Assembly: GCA_023665325.1 (NCBI GenBank)
Contig: JAMPED010000002.1
Coordinates: forward strand, 62,001 to 126,000
DNA length: 64,000 bases
Origin: Acetobacter sp.
GTDB taxonomy: Bacteria > Pseudomonadota > Alphaproteobacteria > RF32 > CAG-239
Direction: 5' to 3'
In this document: one piece after another, positions 8,418 to 16,830 of the stretch
Numbering within the stretch: position 1 is the stretch's first letter
Layout of the letters: each line of letters starts with the position of its first letter
Translations under genes and position numbers: made by a program
Notes under the pieces: model-generated
The model's database searches: none
The model's input: the letters and a program-made list of their open reading frames with translations, nothing else
What the model was told of the DNA's origin: nothing

Positions 8418-8696
8418 TTATTCTCTGTAATCATCGTAAATTTCGAGTCTAAATTCTGTGCCTGGCTCGCTTGAAGTAGATAAAACTACTTCTTCTTGCG
8501 TGTCTAGCATTATCTCCAAAACATCTTTCAATGTCTGAATATCAATCGTTGCAAAATACCAATTTCTATTTTTATTTCCGCCTTTACAAATTTTTACATC
8601 ATATTTTTGTAAAATAGGAAAACGAGAAATAAACTTTTCTATACCTTCTTTTGACATCGATAAAAACGAACTTGTTGCTGTTACTTCTACTGTCAT
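8418..8696 (-). CDS. Hypothetical protein
   Basis: 92 aa alpha/beta protein; SD GGAG before ATG. Begins 2 nt after the neighbouring gene and belongs to the same operon. No family recognised. Confidence 0.65.
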   Translation of the reverse strand: MTVEVTATSSFLSMSKEGIEKFISRFPILQKYDVKICKGGNKNRNWYFATIDIQTLKDVLEIMLDTQEEVVLSTSSEPGTEFRLEIYDDYRE

Positions 8697-8698
8697 AA

Positions 8699-8965
8699 TT
8701 AAAGTCTCCTGTTTTCTGTTGCAGAAAGTATCATCGAGTGTAAAATTTGCTTCATAGGCAAATCGCTATTTACTGCAGCCTCTACTATGCACTGTAACGA
8801 AGTCGTTACCCGAACTGGGTACTCGGTCGTACGAATTACGTGCAGTTCAATTGCCCCATCTGTTTCAACAGAATAAACGAGTCTACTTATCTTGCCTTGC
8901 TCTGTGAATTCTTTCTCTAATTCATCGAGCATTGTTATAATCCCGTAACTTGTTTCTTTAGTCAT
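8699..8965 (-). CDS. Hypothetical protein
   Basis: 88 aa; ATG at 8965 is preferred over an upstream TTG because GGAGG sits 5 nt before it. Beta-rich, no recognised motif. Confidence 0.65.
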   Translation of the reverse strand: MTKETSYGIITMLDELEKEFTEQGKISRLVYSVETDGAIELHVIRTTEYPVRVTTSLQCIVEAAVNSDLPMKQILHSMILSATENRRL

Positions 8966-9071
8966 CTTTGCCTCCAAAGTAACAAGAACAAATTGCTGCT
9001 ACAACTGCTGCAACTATTCCTGCGATAATAGGAATTGATATAAAAATTACTCCTGTATGTATTAAGTACAA
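8958..9071 (-). CDS. Candidate single-span membrane peptide
   Basis: A 37-aa frame from TTG with one long hydrophobic stretch (GVIFISIPIIAGIVAAVVAA) and a short charged tail, ending in an 8-nt overlap with the next gene. The start lies just after the class A promoter and no SD precedes the TTG, so expression would be leaderless or start elsewhere. Confidence 0.4.
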   Translation of the reverse strand: MYLIHTGVIFISIPIIAGIVAAVVAAICSCYFGGKDD

Positions 9072-9076
9072 GAGTA

Positions 9077-9109
9077 ATTATATTATACTATTTAATTTAT
9101 TGTTGCAGC
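9077..9109 (-). promoter_or_regulatory. Class A promoter
   Basis: GCTGCA, 16 nt, TATAATATAAT; drives the unit 9071 to 7577. Confidence 0.75.
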
Positions 9110-9111
9110 AA

Positions 9112-9764
9112 TTATGGAATTAAATTTCTGACCGAATAACAGGCACACTGGCTACCATTTTGCAAAGCTATGCTACAAGTTGGCGTACCACTACTTGCTT
9201 GATATGTATATAACCCCTCAGTAGTTAAAAAGCGCCAACCTTGATAACTACCCATCATAGAACCTGAAGCATACGGAATAACAGCCAACATCCCGCTCGG
9301 TAAGAATGGCGAATCTCCAAGCCAACTTCCTCCTGAACAAGTAATTTTATACATAGCGTTACAGTACCCATAAATGTGACTATATACCACACACGCTTGC
9401 TTTAATCCTACTGTAATTGTTTGACCATCAGAAGTGCATCTAGTTAAGTTTGTTCCCGCAAAACCAATTATAGCGGCCATAACTATTTTATTCATCCAGT
9501 CGTACTCGCCCGGTATCGTTGGCAAATAGCGCCAAGAAAGGTTTCCATCTCTGTCCCTAACTACATAGCGAGTCTCGCTTGTGCTGTTATCTGCAGTAAA
9601 CTTAATATTAGCCGCTTCCACTGAAGTCATTTTTGCAGAATTAGCAGTTACAGAATCAAAGGTCCCCCCCCCGTTATGGAAAGAGAAGAACCAGACAAAG
9701 CGCCATCTGAGGCAAGACTAGTACATTTTATATTTCCGAGCTCGGTTGACTTAGATTGTTTCAA
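9112..9764 (-). CDS. Fibre-like protein B, frame broken at a G9 tract (putative phase-variable)
   Basis: A TTG start at 9764 with GGAGG 9 nt upstream gives MKQSKSTELGNIKCTSL, aligned with MKGNKxSxF... of its two paralogs. The frame runs through a Ser-rich shaft to SITGGG at nine G (+ strand 9664-9672) and then stops after PLIL, at 38 aa. The C-terminal 172+ residues, including TFDSVTANSAKMTSVEAANI and a Gly/Tyr/Ser-rich tip domain, are in another frame that is closed upstream by TAG. Ten or seven G would fuse them into about 217 aa. Tail or surface fibre is the best guess. Confidence 0.7.
9664..9672. repeat. Homopolymer C9/G9 tract
   Basis: Nine C on the + strand; the off-frame register differs from the G8 tracts in the two paralogs. 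Confidence 0.9.
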
Positions 9765-9808
9765 CGTCGTATTCCTCCTACCAAAACAATCATTATTGCA
9801 AAGACCAA

Positions 9809-10405
9809 CTAAGCGTTCGGGTCAAATTTATAAGCTAGCCAGCGAGCACCATAGTCTGCAAAATCCAGTACTAACGAATAATCATCCGCAAGTGTCTTAC
9901 AGACAATAATATCTGTGTCACAATCGTCTGTAAATACTCTGTAATATTTGCCGCTATGCGGACTACAATACTCATATGGTGGTTTAGTTGTTTTTGACGT
10001 GTACTTATCAAGTAGCACAATCCAAAGCCATTTTCGTTCCTTGATTTCTTCTACTTTGAGCGGTTCAGCTCTTGTGTCTTTCAACAACTCTGCTATGCGC
10101 GCATCCTTCTTTTTGATAAGCCGTAAAGCTTGTTCAATGAGATAAAAACTACATTGACAGTCATCCTTTATTTTGCCATCTACTGGGCACTCATTGCAAG
10201 CATCGCTGTCTTTGTGCGCACAAGTTTCAAGCGCACGAATAATCCTGTCCTCTGTCATTGATAACCCTGACTCCTTCGCTTCGTGCGGAATATGAGAATA
10301 CAAAACCTTCGATACTTTTTCTATAGAAATCATTCCGCGCGGTGTAACTTGTGTATCTAATTCCTCAAGAACTTCTTCAATTATTTCTCTAATATCTTTT
10401 GACAT
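9809..10405 (-). CDS. Hypothetical protein
   Basis: 198 aa. The helical N-terminus contains CAHKDSDACNECPVDGKIKDDC, a possible metal site, and the C-terminal half is beta-rich. SD GGAGG before ATG. No family recognised. Confidence 0.7.
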   Translation of the reverse strand: MSKDIREIIEEVLEELDTQVTPRGMISIEKVSKVLYSHIPHEAKESGLSMTEDRIIRALETCAHKDSDACNECPVDGKIKDDCQCSFYLIEQALRLIKKKDARIAELLKDTRAEPLKVEEIKERKWLWIVLLDKYTSKTTKPPYEYCSPHSGKYYRVFTDDCDTDIIVCKTLADDYSLVLDFADYGARWLAYKFDPNA

Positions 10406-10414
10406 ATTCTCCTC

Positions 10415-11143
10415 CTAAATGAATCTAATCGAATATCCGCAAAGACACTTATTCTTATTGAGCAACTGTCTTACATAATAGCCACCGTCTCCAAGCCCCG
10501 ACGATACACATATACCCTCGCACTTAAATGGGTTGTCTTTATGTGCCTCTACAACTGTCGGGTAACAGTCTTCCTTAAATTCGGGCATATTGATAATGTC
10601 TTCCCAAGCATCGTCTTCTTCGTTTCTGTCATAATTCGGCTTGTCTTCAAAGAAACCAGCAAGCCCGGCATCTACGCCGACTTCGCCCTCAATATAGCGA
10701 CCGTAAGTAATTCCGGAAAGACCTGCGCTTTCGTGCCAAACGCGAAGCTCCTTTACGCGTCTTCCCCAAGCACCTTCGTCTGAATACCTAACCTCGTAAT
10801 TATGAACACCTGGACAAATGGGGACTTTAACTCTGCACCAAACATCCTTATCATAACAAGGGTCTGTAACATCGAGTTCTGTCGCGGTAAAAGTGAGTTT
10901 TCCTCTTCTTTTGCTCTTGAGCTTTGCTTTTTCTGCGGCTTCCTCAATAAGCCGTCCATCAACAAAGAACTCTACCCAAGTATCGTCAAGCTCTGCAATG
11001 AGCTTCGCCTGACTTTCTGGTATCTTATACTTCTCCGCAAACTTCTTAATTTCGTCCTCTACTATTGTCGTGTCCTTAAACTGCGAAAAAAGACGCGAAT
11101 ACTTCTGCATCTTTACCATATCGTAAAGCCATTCTCTTCTCAT
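10415..11143 (-). CDS. DUF4241-like protein
   Basis: 242 aa. LDVTDPCYDKDVWC, then VKELRVWHE, then GEVGVDAGLAGFF, is the signature series I associate with the DUF4241-type family found in phages and bacteria, of unknown function. SD GGAGG precedes ATG. It sits mid-operon between hypothetical genes. Confidence 0.7.
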   Translation of the reverse strand: MRREWLYDMVKMQKYSRLFSQFKDTTIVEDEIKKFAEKYKIPESQAKLIAELDDTWVEFFVDGRLIEEAAEKAKLKSKRRGKLTFTATELDVTDPCYDKDVWCRVKVPICPGVHNYEVRYSDEGAWGRRVKELRVWHESAGLSGITYGRYIEGEVGVDAGLAGFFEDKPNYDRNEEDDAWEDIINMPEFKEDCYPTVVEAHKDNPFKCEGICVSSGLGDGGYYVRQLLNKNKCLCGYSIRFI

Positions 11144-11144
11144 A

Positions 11145-11348
11145 TTATAAATCCTCCGCCTTCGTTAATTCTTCTTCTGGTACATATATGTTATCTTGCG
11201 GCGTATCAATGTCGCCAGCAAGTAAATAATGCGGCAAACCGCTTAAATTTACACAGGCTCGCACCTTTCTTTGATTACCTTTATACCACACCCAATCGCC
11301 TTCCGAATACTTAAAATAGCACCGTTCTAAGTCATCTATTATCTCCAT
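11145..11348 (-). CDS. Hypothetical small protein, SH3-like
   Basis: 67 aa. FKYSEGDWVWYKGNQRKVRA looks like a small SH3/KOW-type beta barrel. SD GGAGG. It is the first gene after a class A promoter. Confidence 0.6.
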   Translation of the reverse strand: MEIIDDLERCYFKYSEGDWVWYKGNQRKVRACVNLSGLPHYLLAGDIDTPQDNIYVPEEELTKAEDL

Positions 11349-11367
11349 TTATTGCCTCCTTTGTTAT

Positions 11368-11400
11368 AGTATAATATAGCAGCAACTCAACTGTTGCTGC
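11368..11400 (-). promoter_or_regulatory. Class A promoter
   Basis: GCAGCA, 16 nt, TATATTATACT; overlaps the stop of 11387-11911. Confidence 0.75.
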
Positions 11401-11911
11401 TACACAAGTCCTCTATCATCTCTTTCATTCCGAGTGGTAACTTATTTATTAGCTTTAACGATTTCAAGCAAATGCAAACATAAGCTACTACTTTATCTCC
11501 TTCAAGCAGCTCTTGCTCTACATAGTTAAGTGCCCTAATCTCGTTTCCGCCATAAAGTCGATAACCACCCTTCGGGTCGTCGTTACTTGACGGGACTCTC
11601 GACCAAAGTTCTCGATATTTCGCTAATCGTCTCGACCTCTTCCTTTCAATCAATTCTTGGAGTGCCGCTTGAAGTTTATCTATTGCTATATCAGTAGTCG
11701 GAATAAGCCCCAACTCATTCTCACAATAAGCCAAAATACGCTTCGTGTGTTTTGGTTCTAGCTCTATTCCGTCAGTCTTAAATTTAGCCGTCAAATGGCT
11801 GGGCAGGCTTGTGTCAGCAGAGACTTGCGAGAGCAGTAACAGAATTGACTTAGCGTCTACTTGCACCACTAGCTGGTCTATTAGCTGTTTTGATGTCGTT
11901 AACTTAATCAC
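11387..11911 (-). CDS. Hypothetical protein
   Basis: 174 aa from a GTG that overlaps the TGA of the acidic gene upstream. Helix-rich with a basic centre. Contains WSRVPSSNDDPKGGYRLYGG, where a Gly-rich turn is flanked by aromatic residues. No family recognised. Confidence 0.65.
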   Translation of the reverse strand: MIKLTTSKQLIDQLVVQVDAKSILLLLSQVSADTSLPSHLTAKFKTDGIELEPKHTKRILAYCENELGLIPTTDIAIDKLQAALQELIERKRSRRLAKYRELWSRVPSSNDDPKGGYRLYGGNEIRALNYVEQELLEGDKVVAYVCICLKSLKLINKLPLGMKEMIEDLCSSNS

Positions 11912-12063
11912 CAGTCATCGTCCTCGTCGTCAAAAATATCGTCGTAATCTAAATCGTCGTCGTAGTAATCGTCATCCTCCTCTTCGTCATCAAACATAGC
12001 GAAGTCCATATCTTCTGCATCTTCACAAATGCCTCCCGTCGAGTTCCAAATCCCGTCTGACAT
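11908..12063 (-). CDS. Very acidic small protein
   Basis: 51 aa, of which roughly half are Asp/Glu in a nearly unbroken C-terminal run ending EDDDW. GGAGG lies 4 nt before ATG and the stop overlaps the next start (GGTGATT), so the frame is well supported. DNA-mimic anti-restriction or inhibitor proteins have such composition, but nothing more specific can be seen. Confidence 0.6.
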   Translation of the reverse strand: MSDGIWNSTGGICEDAEDMDFAMFDDEEEDDDYYDDDLDYDDIFDDEDDDW

Positions 12064-12064
12064 A

Positions 12065-12556
12065 CTACCTCCCAAAATAAACAAGAAATTTTTGCAACGA
12101 TAGATTTGCTTTAGCTAACTTTAATTGCTTAATCTCTTCTGCATTAGTTTGATATGTTTCAATCAAAGTCGATACAAGTGCATCACCTTTTAGAGTCGGT
12201 ATTGCAAGATAAATGCCGATAGCTGTACCTGCGTCCGTGGCGTCGCCAAACATATCTCTGTATGTATCTTCTTCGTGTTTCAAATAAGCGTTTACAGCAG
12301 CACACACTTGGTCTTCTACCTGCTTATTCGTTTCTTCGACAATTTCTATTCTCGTGTCATACGTCGGTGCAGTAGCGATATTCGGAATCATCACCATTAC
12401 AGCAATAAATAGACCGACGGCAATAACCAACGACGTAATCGCTGGAACACCACGTGCCCACCAAATTCCGTCATCTGAATCATTGCGTGAATAGATATTT
12501 ACGCAAAGGCACGAAACGCCTATTGCCAAAAATATAATCAATAAGACTACTAACAT
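12065..12556 (-). CDS. Membrane protein with two N-terminal TM helices
   Basis: 163 aa. Hydrophobic spans at about 2-20 (MLVVLLIIFLAIGVSCLC) and 38-60, then a soluble helical domain with the EETNKQVEDQV coiled coil. Resembles small two-span phage membrane proteins with a cytoplasmic tail. Function unknown. Confidence 0.7.
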   Translation of the reverse strand: MLVVLLIIFLAIGVSCLCVNIYSRNDSDDGIWWARGVPAITSLVIAVGLFIAVMVMIPNIATAPTYDTRIEIVEETNKQVEDQVCAAVNAYLKHEEDTYRDMFGDATDAGTAIGIYLAIPTLKGDALVSTLIETYQTNAEEIKQLKLAKANLSLQKFLVYFGR

Positions 12557-12562
12557 AAAACC

Positions 12563-13276
12563 TTACTCCTCAAATACTTTGTTGGCCCAATCTTGCAACT
12601 GGTCTAATCTGTAATAGTTTTCGCGTGAATTGTTGAACAGCATATACGGGTTGAACCTTGTTTCTACACTTTCTTCGCAGCAGCGATTCAATGCCTCGTG
12701 AAGCGGAATATCGTCTACGACCTCGACTTTACCGTCCCTTACTTCAAACGAAACAACCGTATGACCACCTTCCTCTGTCTCCTCTCTGTCTGAAAGCGTA
12801 CAGAACATATGAACGAAAGGAAATGCTTTCGCAATAGTCATCAAGTCGTTATATACTTCTTCGACTTTCGGCCACTTGCCGATATTATGACAGTTACCGA
12901 TTCTGCCGTCCTGATGACACCAGCCGTTTGGCCCGCCAATCCAAGAACACGAAATATAGTCGTTATGAATATACTCTGTCTCGACATAGCCCCATTTCTC
13001 ATTCCACTCTTTTCTTGCTTTATCATAAGCTGCCCAATTCGTGTCGAACTCGTCCCCGTTGGAGCTGTCCTCCGTAAAATGTTCGTACTGCGGAATGCGT
13101 AAAATGCGTTTTGCTTCTTCTACAAACTGGTGATTATTGCCGAACTGCCAACGATAAAAGTTATCCGTTCTACGAATAATTTCGTCTGCCTGCTCTTTGG
13201 TTACCCTGTCACCATAAATGACGCACTGCGGCCACTTGGGCAAGTCCAAATCAAATGCTTCTTTGAGTGTTCTCAT
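12563..13276 (-). CDS. Conserved phage hypothetical protein
   Basis: 237 aa. WPQCVIYGDRVTKEQADEII, ISCSWIGGPNGWC and IGKWPKVEEVYNDL form a pattern I recognise from proteins conserved across unrelated phages and some bacteria, without assigned function. It overlaps 13273-13623 by 4 nt. Confidence 0.7.
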   Translation of the reverse strand: MRTLKEAFDLDLPKWPQCVIYGDRVTKEQADEIIRRTDNFYRWQFGNNHQFVEEAKRILRIPQYEHFTEDSSNGDEFDTNWAAYDKARKEWNEKWGYVETEYIHNDYISCSWIGGPNGWCHQDGRIGNCHNIGKWPKVEEVYNDLMTIAKAFPFVHMFCTLSDREETEEGGHTVVSFEVRDGKVEVVDDIPLHEALNRCCEESVETRFNPYMLFNNSRENYYRLDQLQDWANKVFEE

Positions 13277-13623
13277 ATACTATCTATCATCTCCTTTAAC
13301 GTCGATTTTGCAATACGAATTAAGATATAAAGGTCGTCTATAACTAACTGTATCTTATTTATTACTTCTTTTACATTATGCGTTACTTGCTTTGGCGTAA
13401 GCTGCTTTAACAACACTTCGTTTACGCACTTTATTGCCGCCGAAACTTCCATCCAATACGGGTGCCCTATCCGTTTCAGCAGTTTCCGTGCTTCAACAAG
13501 TTTATCAAGCTCCTCGTTTGTTGGAATATCCTGCTCCCATAACTTTTTCTGCACATCTTGCAACTGATTACAAATACTTCTCTGTGTTACAGTCAAGTTA
13601 TACAATCCTGTTACAGTCACCAA
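13273..13623 (-). CDS. Hypothetical helical protein
   Basis: 116 aa, all-helical appearance. GTG start with GAGGAGG 10 nt upstream. Coupled to both neighbours. No family recognised. Confidence 0.65.
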   Translation of the reverse strand: MVTVTGLYNLTVTQRSICNQLQDVQKKLWEQDIPTNEELDKLVEARKLLKRIGHPYWMEVSAAIKCVNEVLLKQLTPKQVTHNVKEVINKIQLVIDDLYILIRIAKSTLKEMIDSI

Positions 13624-13625
13624 AA

Positions 13626-14657
13626 TTAGGCCTCCTCGTTATGTAAAGCTTTCCTTGCCTCAAGCTCCTCTTTCAAAACCTCTACCAAGTGGTCTTGTGA
13701 GATTATTATATTATCTAACCAAAACGACTCGCTGCTGCTTTTTACCTCAATCCTATCGTTTACTCTCTCTACGCTCATAGCGAAATGCTTCTGCCAAATC
13801 CCGTTGCTATCCTTCGCCCAGAATGGGTCTCCTTCCTTAAAGTAGGCCTGCTCTACGTTCTGCATATCGTGGAATAGTGCACAATGCCCTACAGTTCTTG
13901 GACAACTGTCGTAGTTATACTTACAGCGGTCGCAGTATTCAGCTGGCTCTATTAAGACACCAGCAGCCTCGTTTATACCTGTTTTCGCTTCTGTCGTCGT
14001 AGCACCGATTTTAGCAAGTGGGTCATAGTTATCAAGTAGATTATTCCAACCAAGACGCTTAAATACTTCTGCTTGTGTTCTACACGGTTTACAGAGTTGC
14101 TTCGTATGCTCGTCGCAAGGACTGCCGTCTGCTTCGCAAACAGTGATATGTTGCAAGAAATTTGTTCCACAAACTTCGTCGTAGCCTTTCAATGTCAGAT
14201 AAATTGTTTCCTTGCTTATGTCTTGCAGCGGTGTTTCGATATGCGGAGTTTCTACGCCATACGACTCGCAGTACAAATCAATACACTTATTCGGAAATAC
14301 AGAGCCATTCCCGTCATCTCCTACTACAATGCCTCTATGTACTTCGTCATAGCCGTCTCCGAGCAAAATAGCAAACATTGTAAATACTGTTTCTTGCGTG
14401 GCATATGGCGTTTGATTAAACCAAATGTCGATTGATGACGAATTAAGATACTCTGGCTCAGCACAACCGAAGTGTTTACAAAACCAACGTACGTCGTCTT
14501 TTAGCCGCTGCAATGCTTCCTCTTCTCTCTGCGTCTTGTTTGCATTGTTCCTTATTTGAATATACGTCGCTGTTACTTTGTTTCCTGCAAGCAAGTTTTG
14601 AAGCAAGAGATATGTACTGTCTGCTCCACCAGACCAAAACTGCAATATATTTTTCAT
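13626..14657 (-). CDS. QueC-like PP-loop ATPase (7-cyano-7-deazaguanine synthase-like)
   Basis: 343 aa. The PP-loop SGGADST at 9-15 binds ATP, and four cysteines at 174, 181, 189 and 192 match the zinc site of QueC, which converts carboxy-deazaguanine to preQ0. PreQ0 feeds tRNA queuosine or, in several phages, 7-deazaguanine DNA modification. A C-terminal extension of about 100 residues carries a further Cys cluster (CDRCKYNYDSC) that normal 220-aa QueC lacks. QueD, QueE and FolE are not in this window. A PAPS-reductase-like role is an alternative, but the Cys spacing favours QueC. Confidence 0.75.
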   Translation of the reverse strand: MKNILQFWSGGADSTYLLLQNLLAGNKVTATYIQIRNNANKTQREEEALQRLKDDVRWFCKHFGCAEPEYLNSSSIDIWFNQTPYATQETVFTMFAILLGDGYDEVHRGIVVGDDGNGSVFPNKCIDLYCESYGVETPHIETPLQDISKETIYLTLKGYDEVCGTNFLQHITVCEADGSPCDEHTKQLCKPCRTQAEVFKRLGWNNLLDNYDPLAKIGATTTEAKTGINEAAGVLIEPAEYCDRCKYNYDSCPRTVGHCALFHDMQNVEQAYFKEGDPFWAKDSNGIWQKHFAMSVERVNDRIEVKSSSESFWLDNIIISQDHLVEVLKEELEARKALHNEEA

Positions 14658-14691
14658 AGTGCTCCTTCGGCAGTTAAGCCGTAAATTTTCG

Positions 14692-15192
14692 CTATACTCT
14701 TATAGCATTAAGATTTCTATAATCTGGTTGTTTTGGGAATACGACAAACCCGTCTTTATCTATATCAAGTGGCAAGTCATCTTTTGTTCCTATGTTCTCT
14801 GCTTTCCACTGATATACTGCATAATGCCAATAAGTTTCTATTCTATACTTAACCCCATTCAACACAAGAACCTGCGGGTCTCTAAATTTAGAACGAAGAA
14901 AAGCATCAAAGTCTCTCGTGTCGGCAACAGACATAATATCTGGCCAGCCGCCGTGGCTGAAATAAGCACTCTCCGTCATCTTTACACAGATATGTTTGCG
15001 TTCGTTGCTGCGTTCTTCTATATGAATATGGGACTGCGGATACCCGTCACTTGTAACGAGTACCCTATATCCCGTCTTATACTGCGTGTCTCCTTTCTTT
15101 TGCCCGTAGAAACCGACAGTCGCCATTTCGCACGCTGGGGCTTCTTCAATCATATCGATAATTTCTTCGTCTGAAAAGTCGAACTTTGACAT
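14692..15192 (-). CDS. Hypothetical protein
   Basis: 166 aa. Contains PQVLVLNGVKYRIE, similar to DVLLLNGIHYWLV in the protein at 23891-24460, so the two may share a domain. The middle holds SHIHIEERSNERKHICVK. Ends 1 nt before the next start. Function unknown. Confidence 0.65.
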   Translation of the reverse strand: MSKFDFSDEEIIDMIEEAPACEMATVGFYGQKKGDTQYKTGYRVLVTSDGYPQSHIHIEERSNERKHICVKMTESAYFSHGGWPDIMSVADTRDFDAFLRSKFRDPQVLVLNGVKYRIETYWHYAVYQWKAENIGTKDDLPLDIDKDGFVVFPKQPDYRNLNAIRV

Positions 15193-15452
15193 TACATATC
15201 TTCTCCGTGATAAGCATTTTTCGGAATCCCATACTCCTTTACTACCTTATGGAACTCGCGCTTCGATAGCCAATGCCGCATACATAATGGAGTACAGACA
15301 TCTTTGTTATGACACTTTACATTCTTTTGAAAAATGCAGTAATGAAATCTGCAATCAGCGCAGATACCTACACCGTCATCTGGGTTCGTACATCTTATGT
15401 CAGTACTTCCACACTCTGGACACTTCGTAAAGAATGTCTTATCGTCTACCAT
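15192..15452 (-). CDS. Zinc-finger protein
   Basis: 86 aa. CPECGSTDIRC, then CADC, then a CHNKDVCTPLC region form a zinc ribbon plus a second Cys cluster. SD GAGG 9 nt before ATG. It precedes the four-paralog block in the same operon direction. Confidence 0.65.
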   Translation of the reverse strand: MVDDKTFFTKCPECGSTDIRCTNPDDGVGICADCRFHYCIFQKNVKCHNKDVCTPLCMRHWLSKREFHKVVKEYGIPKNAYHGEDM

Positions 15453-16240
15453 TAAAATAACACCTCGTGCTTATCCGTTTCTATATCTATCGGTCTTCCT
15501 GTCGTATGCTTTCCTGTCATATTTGAAACCAACACAAATGTCAGCTCAGTAGCATCATCAAACTTAAATGATACAGCGATAATTGACGCGTGGTTTATCG
15601 GAATACTTCTCACATCCGAAATACTACATCTGCGATTTCTCTGGTCTGTTACAATTATATCTACAATGCGCTTTCCAATAACTTTAGTGATATCTACTGT
15701 GCCAGCTGGCGCAAAGTAATGTAACTCTCCTGTCTGGTGAATTGAAACAGTATATCTAGCAGCCGTCGTGTCTAACCTTATGACATCTGGACCGCCGCTT
15801 CCTGCTGAATGCCACTCTTGCGTTAAATCTAGTTGCGTCAATATACCAAAATCTTTCATCGGCATTCCGTTGTTATCGTGCATCTGGTCAAAGTCTGCTG
15901 CGATTACATAATCTCTTAGGTCAATGCCGTAATCCATAACGCCCACTTTATGCATTAGTTCATTGTCTATAATCTCTTGTGCAGTCTTCGGCGTTTGCAA
16001 TGATTTCTTAATCATCCCTGTCAACCAAGCCACTCTGTCTTTGTCAAGAGCTGGGTCTTGTGAAATATTTTTCGCTTCTAGCAACGTCAATGACTGCTGC
16101 AAAAGTTCATCATTCTGCTTTTCAAGTTCTTGAATATAATAAAAAGCATCTTCTGCATATTGCCTGACATCGGGCGGCAATGCGCCTTCATTGATTATCT
16201 TCTGCAATAAATTGTCTTTTATTTCTTTTCCTATTTTCAC
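15452..16240 (-). CDS. Tandem paralog 4: coiled-coil plus beta domain
   Basis: 262 aa, GTG start overlapping the previous stop by 4 nt. The N-terminal KIGKEIKDNLLQ...AxDAFYYIQELEKQNDELLQ matches the three genes upstream. A spacer and a C-terminal beta-rich domain with FGILTQLDL and SIIAVSFKFDDATEL follow. It is the longest member of the family, with an insertion after the coiled coil. Function unknown. Confidence 0.7.
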   Translation of the reverse strand: MKIGKEIKDNLLQKIINEGALPPDVRQYAEDAFYYIQELEKQNDELLQQSLTLLEAKNISQDPALDKDRVAWLTGMIKKSLQTPKTAQEIIDNELMHKVGVMDYGIDLRDYVIAADFDQMHDNNGMPMKDFGILTQLDLTQEWHSAGSGGPDVIRLDTTAARYTVSIHQTGELHYFAPAGTVDITKVIGKRIVDIIVTDQRNRRCSISDVRSIPINHASIIAVSFKFDDATELTFVLVSNMTGKHTTGRPIDIETDKHEVLF

Positions 16241-16830
16241 AAAAGCCTCCCGTCTTGATGCGCCATAACATAAGCGAAATCTGATTTCCCTGTAACAGCA
16301 TCAGTAACATAAAAGTCAAGTATTTGACTTGTGCTCAACAACTTTATCCTGACAATGGAAATATGTTCTTGGTCAAAGTGCATATCCGTTCTTCCGAACA
16401 AATCCTTCTCATACCCCGTGTCATCAATGAGAGTAATCTTCTTTATAGCTTCTCCCATATAATGGTTCATATTATGCACTGTTTTGAACACCCGCTTATG
16501 ACTACCTGCATACTGCCGTATATCAAACGTATAGGAATGTCCCATCGTGCTTACTTGAAATAAATCAAAACCGTCCCCTATATCATTGTGCTTATAGCCT
16601 GTAAGGACACCAAGGGACTTGGGCCCTATTTCTGGGTCGTCCCCGTGCTCAATATCCGTCGTTCCAGTCAATTGCTGACCAAACATATTCTCTATCAAAT
16701 CATCGTTATGCTTTTCAAGAGATAGAATATATCTATAAGCGTCTTCCATTGCGCCTCTGTATGGCGGCGGGCAATTTGCGTCGTTCTTATACTTTAACAA
16801 CTCTGACTTTACTTGAATCCCTGTCTTCAT
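16237..16830 (-). CDS. Tandem paralog 3: coiled-coil plus beta domain
   Basis: 197 aa. GIQVKSELLK...MEDAYRYILSLEKHNDDL at the N-terminus; LGVLTGYKHND opens the C-terminal domain. Overlaps both flanking paralogs by 4 nt (ATGA-type coupling), which favours equimolar production. Confidence 0.7.
   Translation of the reverse strand: MKTGIQVKSELLKYKNDANCPPPYRGAMEDAYRYILSLEKHNDDLIENMFGQQLTGTTDIEHGDDPEIGPKSLGVLTGYKHNDIGDGFDLFQVSTMGHSYTFDIRQYAGSHKRVFKTVHNMNHYMGEAIKKITLIDDTGYEKDLFGRTDMHFDQEHISIVRIKLLSTSQILDFYVTDAVTGKSDFAYVMAHQDGRLL

Noticed and set aside
14659..15174. A 171-codon plus-strand frame
   Set aside because: Antisense to 14692-15192, which has an SD and operon coupling; hydrophobic shadow composition, no promoter.
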